Below are positions 14,689 through 24,877 of a stretch of 50,816 nucleotides of DNA, in pieces (the stretch's first letter is position 1; each line of letters starts with the position of its first letter). The stretch is taken from assembly GCA_902536775.1 (NCBI GenBank), contig CACAYX010000007.1:1-50816 (forward strand), given 5' to 3'. Origin of the DNA: an uncultured Prochlorococcus sp. GTDB taxonomy: Bacteria; Cyanobacteriota; Cyanobacteriia; PCC-6307; Cyanobiaceae. The notes beneath the pieces are model-generated. The model was not told the DNA's origin. It was given only the letters and a program-made list of their open reading frames with translations, and ran no database searches. Made by a program: the position numbers and the translations under genes.

Positions 14689-16632
14689 ATGGGTGATTTA
14701 GCGTATTGGCCTTCAGCCAAACCTCTTTCTAAAAAAGATAAATTTGCTAAAAATAGAGATTTTATTAAGAACCTTAATCACATAGATCAGATTTGGGAAA
14801 AATTAAAATTTAAGTGTGGCGATACTTTAGCTGTTTGCGATTTAAGAGGAAAATACCAAGAGAGATTTTCTTATTCTGAGCTGGCTGATTTAATAACACA
14901 AGTCTCTTTTTCATTTAAAAATTATGGTTTAGTAAAGGGAGATGTAGTTACTGTAATATCTGAAAATTCTCCAAGATGGCTAGTAGTAGATCAAGGCCTA
15001 ATGCGTTTAGGAGCTATAAATGCAGTGAGAGGTATTAATTCTCCTTCAGTAGAATTAGAGTATATTATTGAGCACTCTAATTCAGTAGGTCTAGTAGTTC
15101 AATCTAAGGAGATTTGGCTAAAGTTAAACAACAAAGAAGAATTAAAAAAAAGACTGAAATTTATAATCAATTTAGAAGATGAACAATTTGAAAGTTTAAT
15201 AAGCTGGAGTAAATTTATTAGTTCAGTAGAAAAAGAAAATTCACAAAATAATAATTTTGAAAAATTTAATCCAGAAATTGATGACGTCGCTACTATCCTT
15301 TACACTTCTGGGACAACAGGAAAACCTAAAGGTGTCCCCTTGACTCATGCAAATTTTTTACATCAAATATTCAATTTAGCCTATATCGCTGATCCAGAAC
15401 CTGGGACCTCTGTATTAAGCGTGTTGCCTATCTGGCATTCTTATGAGAGGAGTGCTGAATACTTCTTTTTTTCATGTGGTTGTTCTCAATACTATACAAT
15501 TCCAAAATTCCTGAAAGATGATATTACACAAATAAAACCTGTTGTCATGGCTACTGTGCCAAGACTATGGGAAGCAATACATGATGGTTTTTTTCAGGCG
15601 TTGAAAAAAATGCCTTTCAAAAAGCAAAAACTTATTAAGTTTTTGATAAGTAATAGTTCAGTTTTCAAAAGAAGTCTAAGAAAGATAAGAAATTTAGATA
15701 TCAATCAAATAACTTTTAAATCAAAAATCCCCTTACTGGGTGCTGTTATTGGTCGATACCCTTTACATAAATTGTCTACTATTTTTTTATGGCCGAATAT
15801 TCTTAGACAACTATGCGGAGAAAAACTGAAATTTCCTATTAACGGGGGAGGGGCACTGCCAGAACATGTGGATCTTTTTTTTGAATCTTTAGGTGTAGAT
15901 GTTTTGGTGGGGTATGGCCTCACAGAAACTAGTCCAGTATTAACTTGTAGGAGAAGAGAATTAAATGTTAGAGGATCATCTGGTCAGCCTCTAGCATTTA
16001 CTGAAATCAAAATAGTAAATGATGATAAAAAAAAGATTCTGAAGTTCAGAGAAGTCGGAAAAATTCTTGTTAAGGGACCACAAGTAATGAAAGGTTATCT
16101 TAACAATGAATTAGCTACAAAAGATGTTTTATCCAAGGATGGTTGGTTCGATACTGGTGATTTAGGTTTCCTAATACCAAATGGTTCTCTTTTTATAACA
16201 GGAAGAGCCAAGGATACAATAGTGCTATCAAGTGGTGAAAATATAGAACCGAATCCGCTTGAGACCGAAATCCTTAGTTCTGAATTTATTAATCAGATTC
16301 AACTAGTAGGGCAAGACAAGAAATGTTTAACAGCCCTTGTAGTGCCTAATGTCGAATTAGTTAAAAATAAGTTTTTGGAAGAAGATCTTTCAAAATTAAA
16401 TCTGAATAAGAATATTTGTACATTTTTTAAATCAAAAATTAATAATTTGCTTAAAAGTCGATTAGGAGCAAGATCAGAAGAACAAATATTAGATTGTTAT
16501 TTTGTTGATGCCTTTACTTTAGAAAATGGTTTGTTAACACAAACTCTGAAACAAAAAAGAAAAGAAATAGAAAAAAAGTATTCAGTACAAATAGAAAATA
16601 TGTATGAAAACAAATTTAGTAAGAAAATTTGA
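14689..16632 (+). CDS. aas: acyl-ACP/long-chain acyl-CoA synthetase (AMP-forming)
   Basis: 647 residues, an ANL-superfamily adenylating enzyme. AMP-binding signature LYTSGTTGKPKGVPLTHANF near residue 205, A5-like GYGLTETSPV near 410, GDLG with TGRAKDTIVLSSGENIEP near 495-525, and an extended C-terminal lid with LTQTLKQKRKEIEK holding the catalytic lysine region. The length and the large insertion around residues 310-370 fit cyanobacterial Slr1609-type acyl-ACP synthetase, which recycles free fatty acids to acyl-ACP for membrane lipids. Without assay, CoA versus ACP preference is inference. Confidence 0.9.
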   Translation: MGDLAYWPSAKPLSKKDKFAKNRDFIKNLNHIDQIWEKLKFKCGDTLAVCDLRGKYQERFSYSELADLITQVSFSFKNYGLVKGDVVTVISENSPRWLVVDQGLMRLGAINAVRGINSPSVELEYIIEHSNSVGLVVQSKEIWLKLNNKEELKKRLKFIINLEDEQFESLISWSKFISSVEKENSQNNNFEKFNPEIDDVATILYTSGTTGKPKGVPLTHANFLHQIFNLAYIADPEPGTSVLSVLPIWHSYERSAEYFFFSCGCSQYYTIPKFLKDDITQIKPVVMATVPRLWEAIHDGFFQALKKMPFKKQKLIKFLISNSSVFKRSLRKIRNLDINQITFKSKIPLLGAVIGRYPLHKLSTIFLWPNILRQLCGEKLKFPINGGGALPEHVDLFFESLGVDVLVGYGLTETSPVLTCRRRELNVRGSSGQPLAFTEIKIVNDDKKKILKFREVGKILVKGPQVMKGYLNNELATKDVLSKDGWFDTGDLGFLIPNGSLFITGRAKDTIVLSSGENIEPNPLETEILSSEFINQIQLVGQDKKCLTALVVPNVELVKNKFLEEDLSKLNLNKNICTFFKSKINNLLKSRLGARSEEQILDCYFVDAFTLENGLLTQTLKQKRKEIEKKYSVQIENMYENKFSKKI

Positions 16633-16670
16633 TTTGTTCTATCTATATTGAAAAGGTAATTTAATTTTTT

Positions 16671-17114
16671 ATGGAAACAAAAAACTCAATATCTATAAAA
16701 CGCTCAATAGCTATTAAAGCTGTAGTTACACCAACTTGGAAAGAAGATGCTGAAAAAGAATTAAGTAAAGCCATTTCAAACATTGACCAGCAATTATCTC
16801 AACTTGAGCAGGAGGGGCAGCAAATAATAAATAATATTAGATCCCAATCGGTTAATCCTCTGGATCCAAGAGTCCAAGAACAGGTTAGTCAGGTGCAACA
16901 ACAAGTGGCAGCAAAACGAAATGAAATTGAAGAACAAAAAAGAAATCTACTTCAACAACAGAGTCAAGTTCGCGAATTAAAAATGGATGAGATTGTTGAT
17001 CAAGGACAAGTAGATAGTTTCTGTGATGTCACTGTGGGCGACAATCTTATTGAAAGAATGCAAGTCTCGATTACGGTTAAAGATGGAGTTATTCAATCTA
17101 TAGATAATAATTAA
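16671..17114 (+). CDS. YlqD family protein
   Basis: 147 residues. N-terminal strand region (SIKRSIAIKAVVTPTWKEDAEKEL), a long central coiled coil rich in Gln/Glu (about 30-115: SNIDQQLSQLEQEGQQIIN and QEQVSQVQQQVAAKRNEIEEQK), and a C-terminal beta section (GDNLIERMQVSITVKDGVIQSI). This strand-coil-strand plan matches YlqD of Bacillus and cyanobacteria, function unknown. It starts 38 nt after the acyl-ACP synthetase and precedes pdhC, the arrangement I would expect in picocyanobacteria. Confidence 0.8.
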   Translation: METKNSISIKRSIAIKAVVTPTWKEDAEKELSKAISNIDQQLSQLEQEGQQIINNIRSQSVNPLDPRVQEQVSQVQQQVAAKRNEIEEQKRNLLQQQSQVRELKMDEIVDQGQVDSFCDVTVGDNLIERMQVSITVKDGVIQSIDNN

Positions 17115-17237
17115 AGAGAAGATTTAGTATTTTTGAAAAATATAAGTAAATCTTAATTTCGAAAAGTTTTAAATTCTAATCGATCTAAATTATTACTTTC
17201 TTAAGTTTTAAGAGTTTCCACTGAGAACATGATTTCG

Positions 17238-17243
17238 TATAAT
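17238..17243 (+). promoter_or_regulatory. putative -10 element of the pdhC promoter
   Basis: A perfect TATAAT lies 91 nt before the pdhC start in a 219-nt gap. A weak -35-like TTTCCA sits about 17 nt upstream. The likely leader holds a short imperfect inverted repeat (AAGTGT and ACACTT). This is a consensus match only, with no start-site data. Confidence 0.4.
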
Positions 17244-17333
17244 AATAACAAGTGTTTAAAAGGCGTCTAACCTTATAAATAGTAGACACTTTGGTAGACA
17301 TTCCTTGAAAACCATTGCTATAACAAATTTCCT

Positions 17334-18701
17334 ATGTCTCACGAAATATTCATGCCTGCCTTGAGTTCTACTATGACGGAGGGCAAGATTGTGGAATGGT
17401 TGAAAAATCCAGGAGATAAGGTTGAAAGAGGAGAATCTGTCTTGGTTGTTGAATCTGATAAGGCAGATATGGATGTTGAATCTTTTCAAGATGGATATCT
17501 TGCAGCAGTTTTAATGCCTGCTGGCAGCACTGCTCCTGTTGGAGAAACTATCGGTCTCATTGTAGAAAATGAGGATGAGATAGCTTCTGTCCAGGAACAA
17601 AATAAAGGAAATCAACCCGAAGTCTCAACTTCAGACCAACTTGAATTAGTAAGCAATAAAACTGAAGAAAAACCAGTAGTCCAGACTGAAAATATCAAGA
17701 AAGAAGCTGAAGAAGTCGTCTTAAAGGGTGAAAAGCCTGTCCCATCTTTTAATGTAGATCAAATTAATGCCGCAACAAGCAATGTTTCTTCGAGAATAAT
17801 TGCATCTCCTAGAGCTAAAAAACTAGCCTCTCAAATGGGTGTTGATTTAGCAAAGGTTCATGGATCTGGCCCTCACGGAAGGATTCAAGCCGATGATATT
17901 TTAAAAGCTAATGGCCAACCTGTTTCTATACCATGGATAGGAGAAGGTGGTTCTCCTGCAGGTATTCCTGGTGCAAATCTGGGAGTTGAAAGTAAACCAG
18001 AAACTTTAGGAAATAGTTTTGGTAATCCTGGAGAAACAGTTCAATTTAATACTCTTCAAAAAGCGGTAAATAAAAATATGGAATCTAGTTTAGATGTTCC
18101 ATGTTTTAGGGTGGGTTACTCTATCAATACAGATAAATTAGATAATTTCTACAAAAAGGTAAAACAAAACGGAGTTACTATGACTGCTTTACTTGTAAAG
18201 GCAGTTGCAAAGACACTAAAGAAACATCCTCAAGTTAACTCAAGCTTTTCAGAAAATGGAATTTCTTATCCAGAAAATATAAATATTGCTGTTGCTGTTG
18301 CAATGGAAGATGGGGGACTAATAACTCCAGTATTAAAAGAACCATGCAATACTGATTTATTTGAATTATCTAGGGAATGGAAAGATCTCGTAAAAAGATC
18401 GAGATCTAAACAATTAGAACCAGATGAATACTCAACGGGAACATTTACCTTGTCTAACCTTGGTATGTTTGGTGTTGATAGATTTGACGCAATACTACCC
18501 CCTGGGACCGGTGCGATCTTAGCGATAGCATCATCGAAACAAACTGTTGTAGCTAATAGTGATGGTTCAATATCAGTTAAAAAAATAATGCAAGTAAACC
18601 TTACAGCTGATCATAGAGTGATCTATGGAGCTGATGGTGCTTCATTCTTGAAAGACTTGGCTAACTTGATTGAAAATGAGCCAGAGACACTTGTATCTTA
18701 A
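17334..18701 (+). CDS. pdhC: pyruvate dehydrogenase E2, dihydrolipoamide acetyltransferase
   Basis: 455 residues. An N-terminal lipoyl domain with lipoyl-lysine Lys43 in VESDKADMDVES; a Glu/Lys-rich linker; the peripheral subunit-binding domain near 155-195 (IASPRAKKLASQMGVDLAKV and GSGPHGRIQADDILKA); and the C-terminal catalytic domain with FTLSNLGMFGVDRFDAILPPG and the active-site DHRVIYGADG. A single lipoyl domain is usual in cyanobacteria and plastids. The E1 and E3 genes are not in the window. lipB upstream supplies the lipoyl group. Confidence 0.95.
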   Translation: MSHEIFMPALSSTMTEGKIVEWLKNPGDKVERGESVLVVESDKADMDVESFQDGYLAAVLMPAGSTAPVGETIGLIVENEDEIASVQEQNKGNQPEVSTSDQLELVSNKTEEKPVVQTENIKKEAEEVVLKGEKPVPSFNVDQINAATSNVSSRIIASPRAKKLASQMGVDLAKVHGSGPHGRIQADDILKANGQPVSIPWIGEGGSPAGIPGANLGVESKPETLGNSFGNPGETVQFNTLQKAVNKNMESSLDVPCFRVGYSINTDKLDNFYKKVKQNGVTMTALLVKAVAKTLKKHPQVNSSFSENGISYPENINIAVAVAMEDGGLITPVLKEPCNTDLFELSREWKDLVKRSRSKQLEPDEYSTGTFTLSNLGMFGVDRFDAILPPGTGAILAIASSKQTVVANSDGSISVKKIMQVNLTADHRVIYGADGASFLKDLANLIENEPETLVS

Positions 18702-18707
18702 ATTTAA

Positions 18708-19847
18708 TTGATTTCTAAAATTAATATAGAAGAAAAAGATTATAGGCTTGAATCTTATGATTATTTACTTGATCCTTCATTAATTGCTAGTAAACCTTCT
18801 GCAATTAGGCATGAATCAAGATTGATGATAGTTAGAAATAGTGTTTTAGAAGAAGACTGCTTAACTAATAAATTTACCAAGAATCTTTTAGATGAATTTA
18901 GAGAAGGCGATCTTGTAGTTGTTAACAATACTAAGGTTATGAAAGCTAGGTTAAAGGTTGAATTAGAAAATGGGACGTTAGTCGAATTATTAGTTTTAGA
19001 AAGATCCCATGAATGCGTTTGGTTATGTTTGGCAAAGCCAGCGAAAAAGTTAAAAATAAATAGAAAAATAATATTAAAATCTCCTTCTGCACAAGATATT
19101 AAATTGATGGTTAATGGGGTTGATGAAGAAACTGGAGGGAGATTTATTAAATTTCCTGAAAATATAACTGATCTCAATTCAATGAATGACCTTCTTGATA
19201 AATACGGGGAAATCCCTCTCCCGCCTTATATAAAAAATACCGAAGAAGAATCTTTTCATGAGAATAGTTATCAAACTGAGTATGCAACTAATCCAGGAGC
19301 CGTTGCTGCGCCAACTGCTGGTTTACACTTAAGCAAAAGTCTTATTTCCAATCTAAAAAAAAAAGGAGTAATAATTTTACCGATAACTTTGCACGTGGGC
19401 TATGGAACATTCAAACCAATTGATCAAGAAGATCTAAGAAACTTACAACTTCATAAAGAATGGGTAAGTGTTAATAAGGAAGTAGTGGAGGAAATAAAAA
19501 AAATAAAGAAAACAGATAGAAGAATAATTGCTATTGGGACAACTAGCGTTAGAGCTCTTGAAAGTTGTTATTCTCAAGAAATTAATGACTATATTCCCAT
19601 AGCGAAGTACGTGGATTTAGTAATTAAGCCAGGTTATAAATTTAAGGTAGTTGATGGATTATTAACTAATTTTCATCTTCCAAAAAGTTCATTATTACTT
19701 TTAGTAAGTGCAATGATTGGTAGAGAAAGATTATTAGATTTATATAAAAAAGCCATAAAAGAAAAATTTAGATTTTTCTCTTATGGCGATGCGATGTATA
19801 TTTCACCAGATTCACTACTGAAGAAAAAAAATAGATTTAGGCTTTGA
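18708..19847 (+). CDS. queA: S-adenosylmethionine:tRNA ribosyltransferase-isomerase
   Basis: 379 residues from a TTG start 6 nt after pdhC. QueA transfers the ribosyl part of SAM to preQ1 in tRNA to make epoxyqueuosine. Motifs: [69 protein letters not shown] and [16 protein letters not shown]. Length is at the long end of the family because of an insertion around residues 115-165. The last 11 nt overlap the end of the opposing cysK. Confidence 0.95.
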   Translation: MISKINIEEKDYRLESYDYLLDPSLIASKPSAIRHESRLMIVRNSVLEEDCLTNKFTKNLLDEFREGDLVVVNNTKVMKARLKVELENGTLVELLVLERSHECVWLCLAKPAKKLKINRKIILKSPSAQDIKLMVNGVDEETGGRFIKFPENITDLNSMNDLLDKYGEIPLPPYIKNTEEESFHENSYQTEYATNPGAVAAPTAGLHLSKSLISNLKKKGVIILPITLHVGYGTFKPIDQEDLRNLQLHKEWVSVNKEVVEEIKKIKKTDRRIIAIGTTSVRALESCYSQEINDYIPIAKYVDLVIKPGYKFKVVDGLLTNFHLPKSSLLLLVSAMIGRERLLDLYKKAIKEKFRFFSYGDAMYISPDSLLKKKNRFRL

Positions 19848-20823
19848 CTGGTTCTTGAATGATTCCGCTTGGAACTTCATTAAACATAATTGATGATAAA
19901 TACCTCTCTGCTAAATCAGGTAGAACAACGACAATTGTCTTCCCCGCATATTCATCTTGTTCAGCTAATCTAACAGCAGCAGTAGCGGCAGCTCCACAAG
20001 ATATACCTACTAAAAGACCTTCTTCTTTTGCTAATCTAAGAGCCATCTCTATTGATTCGTCATTTGTTACTTGTTCAACCTTGTCAACAATTGATAAGTC
20101 AAGGTTCTTAGGAATAAATCCTGCTCCAATTCCTTGGATTTTATGTGGTCCGGATTTAACCTCTTCTCCATTCATTGTCTGTGTAATAACAGGACTATGT
20201 GAGGGTTCTACAGCTACAGAAGTAATATTCTTGCCCTTTTCTTGCTTAATGTATCTTGAAACGCCTGTAATTGTGCCGCCAGTTCCAACCCCTGCAACTA
20301 AGACATCAATTTCACCATCGCAATCATCCCAGATTTCTGGTCCAGTAGTTTTGAAATGAATTTCAGGGTTTGCTGGATTATCAAATTGACCTGGCATGAA
20401 ATATTGAGAAGGATTACTTTCTGCAATTTCTTTAGCCTTAGCTATTGCTCCAGGCATACCTTTAGATGCTTCTGTTAAAACAATTTCAGCACCCAACACT
20501 GCCATAACCCTTCTTCTTTCAATTGACATGGATTCTGGCATTGTAAGGATGAGCTTATAACCTCTTGCTGAAGCAGTAAAAGCTAGAGCAATGCCAGTAT
20601 TTCCAGAAGTTGGCTCAACAATAGTTTTGTCTTTTGTAAGCTTCCCACTTTTCTCTGCATCCCAGATCATGTTTGCGCCAATCCTACATTTGACACTATA
20701 AGCGGGGTTTCTGCCTTCAATTTTTGCAAGTACTGTAGCTTTTGCGTTTTTAGTAACTGATTTTAATTTTACTAATGGAGTGTTTCCAATAGCAAAACTG
20801 TTGTCCTCATAAATTTTTGCCAT
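19837..20823 (-). CDS. cysK: cysteine synthase (O-acetylserine sulfhydrylase A)
   Basis: 328 residues, a fold-type II PLP enzyme making cysteine from O-acetylserine and sulfide. PLP lysine Lys45 in [14 protein letters not shown], substrate loop [13 protein letters not shown], phosphate-binding [14 protein letters not shown], and GISCGAA near the C-terminus. It lies downstream of the two cystathionine-family genes on the same strand with an 84-nt gap, so it may share their transcript or have its own promoter. Confidence 0.95.
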   Translation of the reverse strand: MAKIYEDNSFAIGNTPLVKLKSVTKNAKATVLAKIEGRNPAYSVKCRIGANMIWDAEKSGKLTKDKTIVEPTSGNTGIALAFTASARGYKLILTMPESMSIERRRVMAVLGAEIVLTEASKGMPGAIAKAKEIAESNPSQYFMPGQFDNPANPEIHFKTTGPEIWDDCDGEIDVLVAGVGTGGTITGVSRYIKQEKGKNITSVAVEPSHSPVITQTMNGEEVKSGPHKIQGIGAGFIPKNLDLSIVDKVEQVTNDESIEMALRLAKEEGLLVGISCGAAATAAVRLAEQDEYAGKTIVVVLPDLAERYLSSIMFNEVPSGIIQEPVKA

Positions 20824-20907
20824 TTATATATTGAGAAAATATATTTTAATACTAACTATTATTCAGAAAAAGAGTATATAAGTTTCTATACGGTAAATAC
20901 TAGGAAT

Positions 20908-22377
20908 TTAGAAATTATTTAGTGCTTCAGAAAAGATTTTCCATAATTGATCTTGGTCTTCTAATCCAACTGATACTCTAATAAGGTGCGAGGGTATACC
21001 AAAACTTTCAGCCCAATCCAGCTCGTCATAATGAGCTAGTAAAACATAAGGACAAACTAGAGTAAATTTTGTACCTAAACTAGGTCCTTTAGATACTTGT
21101 AGAGAATCATAAAATTTTTTAGCTTTGTTCAATCCTCCATTTAATTCAAATGATAATAAGCAGCCGTATCCTCCATCAGAAGTAAGTAAAGAATTAAAAT
21201 TTGGACAATTTTCAGGATGGAAAATATTTTTAATCTCGCTATGGGTCTCTAATCTTTTTTTTAAATCTAAACATGCTTTATTTTGTTCAAAAACTCTTTG
21301 ATTTACATCTCTACTAACTTTCTCTAGATAAACTTTATCTCCATCGGAAAGTGTTGGAAGATCAATCTCGTTTAATGCATTTCTAAATTTATCAATCCAT
21401 TTGCTTTTTGGATTTAGCATTAATGATCCGGCAAGAATATCACCACTACCTGAAAAAATTTTTGTAAGTGAAGTGAAAACTATATCTGCATGTTCTAGGG
21501 AATTTATATTTAAATTTGAACCAATTGTATCGTCAACAATTAAGGGAATATTTAACTTTTTTGCTATTTTTGAAATTTTTTTAATATTTACACATTTGAG
21601 CATTGGATTACTCGGTAGTTCAATAATTAATGCTGATGGATTTATGCTTTTGATTTCTAATTCAATATCCTCGCAATTTTCTTCTGTAATTAACTTCGCT
21701 CCATGAAAGATTTTCATTGGTAATTTAAGTACATCTACATATGGAAAACCAATTTGGAGTGTTGGTTTAGCTGGAAATAATTTGTATATAATTTCTAATG
21801 ATGTATGCAATGCAGACATTCCAGATGAAGTTAAGTGAATATCAGTAGAGTTAATTTTTGTAGATTTAGAAATTCTTTTTTTTATTCTTTGAGAACATTC
21901 ATTCACGAAAGATTTTGGAGGGCAATCTTCAAGACCTAGTTCTATAGCCGCAGCTCTTGAAGATAGACCAAGACCAGTATGTTGCCAAAAATATTTTGCA
22001 TAAATACTTCCTTCTTTTTCAGTTATTAAGAAAGCTAAATTATCTCTTTTTTCTATTAACGAGAATTGTTCAGAAGTATTTCTATCAATATATTTTTTTG
22101 CTTTAAAAGCTATGCTTTCATTCGGATATGGCCAGATACTTTTATTATTGTAGTAATTTTGCTTTTTTACTTTTTCGCATAATCTTTTCACTATGGGGTT
22201 TAGCCCGAATCGTGGGTAAATGGACTTCAATAAATTCATGCATTCTTGATCTTTTTCCTCGTAATTTATTACATCATTCCAAGTTGGTAATGCTACAGAA
22301 ACAGCATGAATACTATCAGGAATTGCATATCCCAACTCCAAATTTTTCCATATAGGGTTTTTGAGTAAATCTCTCAA
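20908..22377 (-). CDS. metB: Cys/Met-metabolism PLP enzyme, cystathionine gamma-synthase-like, with N-terminal extension
   Basis: 489 residues from a TTG start. The first 130 or so residues (from NPIWKNLELGYAIPDSIHAV) have no counterpart in canonical cystathionine gamma-synthase, and the fold-type I PLP domain follows, with TSSGMSALHTSLE, a VDDTIGSNLN aspartate region and PLP lysine in FTSLTKIFSGSGDILAGS. The long N-terminal extension with SVALPTWNDVI recalls the fungal-type enzyme group (yeast Str2 style). The reaction is probably gamma-replacement to cystathionine, but the exact substrate is inference. The next gene upstream on this strand ends 3 nt away. Confidence 0.85.
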   Translation of the reverse strand: MRDLLKNPIWKNLELGYAIPDSIHAVSVALPTWNDVINYEEKDQECMNLLKSIYPRFGLNPIVKRLCEKVKKQNYYNNKSIWPYPNESIAFKAKKYIDRNTSEQFSLIEKRDNLAFLITEKEGSIYAKYFWQHTGLGLSSRAAAIELGLEDCPPKSFVNECSQRIKKRISKSTKINSTDIHLTSSGMSALHTSLEIIYKLFPAKPTLQIGFPYVDVLKLPMKIFHGAKLITEENCEDIELEIKSINPSALIIELPSNPMLKCVNIKKISKIAKKLNIPLIVDDTIGSNLNINSLEHADIVFTSLTKIFSGSGDILAGSLMLNPKSKWIDKFRNALNEIDLPTLSDGDKVYLEKVSRDVNQRVFEQNKACLDLKKRLETHSEIKNIFHPENCPNFNSLLTSDGGYGCLLSFELNGGLNKAKKFYDSLQVSKGPSLGTKFTLVCPYVLLAHYDELDWAESFGIPSHLIRVSVGLEDQDQLWKIFSEALNNF

Positions 22378-22380
22378 TTT

Positions 22381-23544
22381 TCAGAATTTATTTAAAGCAA
22401 ATAAAATGTCTGCGATTAAATCGTTTGTATCTTCACATCCAATTGATAATCTCACAAGAGCATCATCAATCCCTAGCAGATTTTTTGTTTTGTCATCAAC
22501 AGAAGCATGAGTCATCGTTGCAGGGTGACAAATTAAACTTTCAACTCCTCCAAGGCTTTCTGCTAGTGAGAAATATTTGAGAGTTTTGCAAAATTTAAAA
22601 GTATCCTTTTTATTTAAATTTAATTTTAGGGTAATCATTGAACCTCCAGATCTCATTTGCGATTTTGCTAAATTAAATTGCGGATGTTTTTGATTAAAAG
22701 GATAAATTACTTTACTAATTATTTTATGATTCTCTAATTCTTCAGAAATTAATTTTGCACTTTGCGTTTGTTGTTCGATTCTTAAAGGAAGAGTTTTTAC
22801 TCCTCTCGTAATGAGCCAACTATCAAAAGGAGATGGTTGAAGACCTAGAGCTTTTTGAGAGAAAAGCATCTTAGTATTCCATGCCTCATTATTCGTAAGT
22901 ACTGCTCCACCAAGTGCATCACTATGTCCATTAATGAATTTTGTTGTGCTTACGAGTGATAGTGTTGCACCAAGATCCAATGGTTTTTGAATAAGTGCCG
23001 TAGAAAAGGTATTGTCCACAACTACTGGGATTTGTAGTTTATTCGCTTCATCACAAATCGCCTTAATATCAAGTACCTTCAAAAGTGGATTAGTTGGACT
23101 TTCTAGCCATATCAAGGTTGGCTCGAAGTTTGAAATCTTTTTGATATTAATTTCGTTTGTAAAATCTGTGTATAAAACTTCTAGTCCAAATTTCTTGAAA
23201 ACTTTTTCGAACATCCTCACTGTACAACCATAGAGATTTGACTCGCAGAGTATCTTGTCACCAGATTTTAGGGTTGATGAAATTGCAGTTACTGCGCTAA
23301 TTCCAGATCCAAAAACTGTACAGTATTTCGTATCTTCTATTGATTTAAGGATATTTTCTAGAATTCTAAAGTTCGGATTGCCTGATCTGGTGTAGTCGAA
23401 ATTATCTTTATTTCCATGTTTGAAAGTAGATGTAGAAAAAATAGGAGGCATAACGCATCCAGTTTCTTCTGCAAATGTTTCCCCATGGTGAATAGATAGG
23501 GTCTTAAAACCTGGCTTTTTGATATTATTTCCCTTATTTCCCAT
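22381..23544 (-). CDS. metC: cystathionine gamma-synthase / beta- or gamma-lyase family protein
   Basis: 387 residues, the canonical length for this PLP family. Motifs: TLSIHHGETFAEETGCVMPPIFSTST, YTRSGNPNFRILE, FGSGISAVTAI, VDNTFSTAL, PLP lysine Lys202 in LVSTTKFINGHSDALGG, and LAESLGGVESLICHPATMTHASV. Synthase and lyase members are hard to tell apart by sequence. Lying directly upstream of the longer paralogue suggests that one makes cystathionine and the other cleaves it, giving homocysteine for methionine; which is which is inference. Confidence 0.88.
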   Translation of the reverse strand: MGNKGNNIKKPGFKTLSIHHGETFAEETGCVMPPIFSTSTFKHGNKDNFDYTRSGNPNFRILENILKSIEDTKYCTVFGSGISAVTAISSTLKSGDKILCESNLYGCTVRMFEKVFKKFGLEVLYTDFTNEINIKKISNFEPTLIWLESPTNPLLKVLDIKAICDEANKLQIPVVVDNTFSTALIQKPLDLGATLSLVSTTKFINGHSDALGGAVLTNNEAWNTKMLFSQKALGLQPSPFDSWLITRGVKTLPLRIEQQTQSAKLISEELENHKIISKVIYPFNQKHPQFNLAKSQMRSGGSMITLKLNLNKKDTFKFCKTLKYFSLAESLGGVESLICHPATMTHASVDDKTKNLLGIDDALVRLSIGCEDTNDLIADILFALNKF

Positions 23545-23568
23545 TATTTTTAAAAATAAGAATTAAAT

Positions 23569-23600
23569 TAAATCTCTCATTGTTTTTAATGAGAGATTTA
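23569..23600 (-). terminator. perfect 13-bp inverted repeat after rpsD
   Basis: A 13-bp perfect stem (TAAATCTCTCATT paired with AATGAGAGATTTA) with a 6-nt loop in the 77-nt gap between rpsD and metC. On the minus strand it lies 21 nt past the rpsD stop. An AT-rich but not pure T tract follows, so it is a probable terminator or RNA 3'-end stabiliser. Confidence 0.6.
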
Positions 23601-23621
23601 ATAATCCAAAGAAAAGTAGTA

Positions 23622-24230
23622 TTAAACTTTTCTTGAATAATATTCAACAACTAGTAGTTCGTTTATTTCAAGAGCTACCCACTCTCTATCACATTTCCCA
23701 TTTATTTTTCCCGTTAATTTAGGTTTGTCTAAATCAAGGTGAGGTGGGACATTTGCTAAGCCAGGGAATTCTATATTACCTTCTACAAGTTTTTTGCTTG
23801 CTTTGTTTTCTTTAATTCCAATTACATCGCCTGATTTGCATTGATAACCAGCAATATCGAGAACCTTTCCATTAACGGTTACATGGCCATGATTTACTAA
23901 TTGTCTTGAGCCTGGAATGGTACCTCCAAAACCTAATCTAAAACAAATATTATCAAGTCTGTTTTCTAAAAGTCTTAGTAGGTTAGTTCCTGTAGATCCT
24001 TCTTGAGCTCTAGCTTTTTTTACATAACGTACTAGTTGTTTTTCAGAAACTCCATAATTAAACCTAAGTTTCTGCTTTTCTTCTAGACGAATTGCATATT
24101 CTGATCGCTTGCGACGGGCTTGGCCGTGCTGACCTGGAGGATTAGACTTCTTTGAAGCTTTCCTGGTGAGACCTGGTAGTTCTCCCAAGCGACGCGTAAC
24201 CCTTAATCTGGGGCCGCGGTATCTTGACAT
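23622..24230 (-). CDS. rpsD: 30S ribosomal protein S4
   Basis: 202 residues, standard bacterial/plastid S4 length. [22 protein letters not shown] at the start, the zinc-free N-terminal arm ([28 protein letters not shown]), and the S4 RNA-binding domain [32 protein letters not shown]4 nucleates 30S assembly at the 5' domain of 16S rRNA and can repress its own translation. As often in cyanobacteria, it stands outside the main ribosomal operon. It diverges from yidD. Confidence 0.98.
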   Translation of the reverse strand: MSRYRGPRLRVTRRLGELPGLTRKASKKSNPPGQHGQARRKRSEYAIRLEEKQKLRFNYGVSEKQLVRYVKKARAQEGSTGTNLLRLLENRLDNICFRLGFGGTIPGSRQLVNHGHVTVNGKVLDIAGYQCKSGDVIGIKENKASKKLVEGNIEFPGLANVPPHLDLDKPKLTGKINGKCDREWVALEINELLVVEYYSRKV

Positions 24231-24325
24231 AATTTTGAATTAAATAGAAAATTGCAATAAATTGGATAATTGATTAAATTCAATTAAACTAATTACTACT
24301 GGAAATATTATTTTACATCATTAAA

Positions 24326-24562
24326 GTGTTCAAAACTATTAATAAATCAATTACTTCTATACTTCTTTTTATGATTTCGTTTTATCAAAAGTGGTTTTCT
24401 CCTTTTTTTGGACCAAGATGCAGATTTATTCCAAGTTGCAGCTCTTATGGATATGAGGCAATTACTAGACATGGTCCTTGGAAGGGAGGGTGGTTAACTT
24501 TAAAAAGATTAAGCAGATGTCATCCTTTTACTCCCTGTGGATGTGACCCTGTGCCTGACTAA
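24326..24562 (+). CDS. yidD: membrane protein insertion efficiency factor YidD
   Basis: 78 residues from a GTG start. The family signature is complete: [32 protein letters not shown], then [25 protein letters not shown] with its conserved cysteines. An N-terminal amphipathic/hydrophobic segment helps membrane association. YidD assists YidC-dependent membrane protein insertion. It is followed 4 nt later by a thioredoxin-fold protein. Confidence 0.95.
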   Translation: MFKTINKSITSILLFMISFYQKWFSPFFGPRCRFIPSCSSYGYEAITRHGPWKGGWLTLKRLSRCHPFTPCGCDPVPD

Positions 24563-24566
24563 ATGA

Positions 24567-24869
24567 ATGAAAATATTTATTTTTGTTAGACAGGGATGTT
24601 GCCTTTGTGATTCATTAAAAAATAAACTGGCAAAAATAAATCTTAATGAGTTATTCCCTAATCTGGAGGAGCTTAAAGAAATTGATATTGATAGGGTGGA
24701 TTTATATAAAGATAAATATAAAAAATATGATTATGAAGTACCTGTTATTGCTGTTGAAGGAAGCAGGTCCGAGGAGATTATAGAATTGCCTCGCATTTCT
24801 CCAAGATTAAAAGATGATCAATTAAAGAATTGGTTTCAAAAAAATATTAGTACCATTCTGGAGAAATAA
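24567..24869 (+). CDS. glutaredoxin-like (thioredoxin-fold) protein
   Basis: 100 residues. N-terminal beta strand IFIFVRQGCCLCDSL with a CXXC pair (Cys11 and Cys14), a helix, then a DYEVPVIAVEG strand with the cis-proline typical of thioredoxin folds. It matches the DUF836/glutaredoxin-like group, found as a short stand-alone protein in cyanobacteria. Likely a thiol-disulfide oxidoreductase of unknown partner. Between yidD and murE with gaps of 4 and 8 nt, so clearly in one operon. Confidence 0.82.
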   Translation: MKIFIFVRQGCCLCDSLKNKLAKINLNELFPNLEELKEIDIDRVDLYKDKYKKYDYEVPVIAVEGSRSEEIIELPRISPRLKDDQLKNWFQKNISTILEK

Positions 24870-24877
24870 TTTTTCAT

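Noticed and set aside
19859-20359. 166-aa plus-strand ORF opposite cysK
   Set aside because: Long, but it mirrors the conserved cysK coding frame, and its Ser/Thr/Pro/Ile-rich composition is typical of an antisense shadow.
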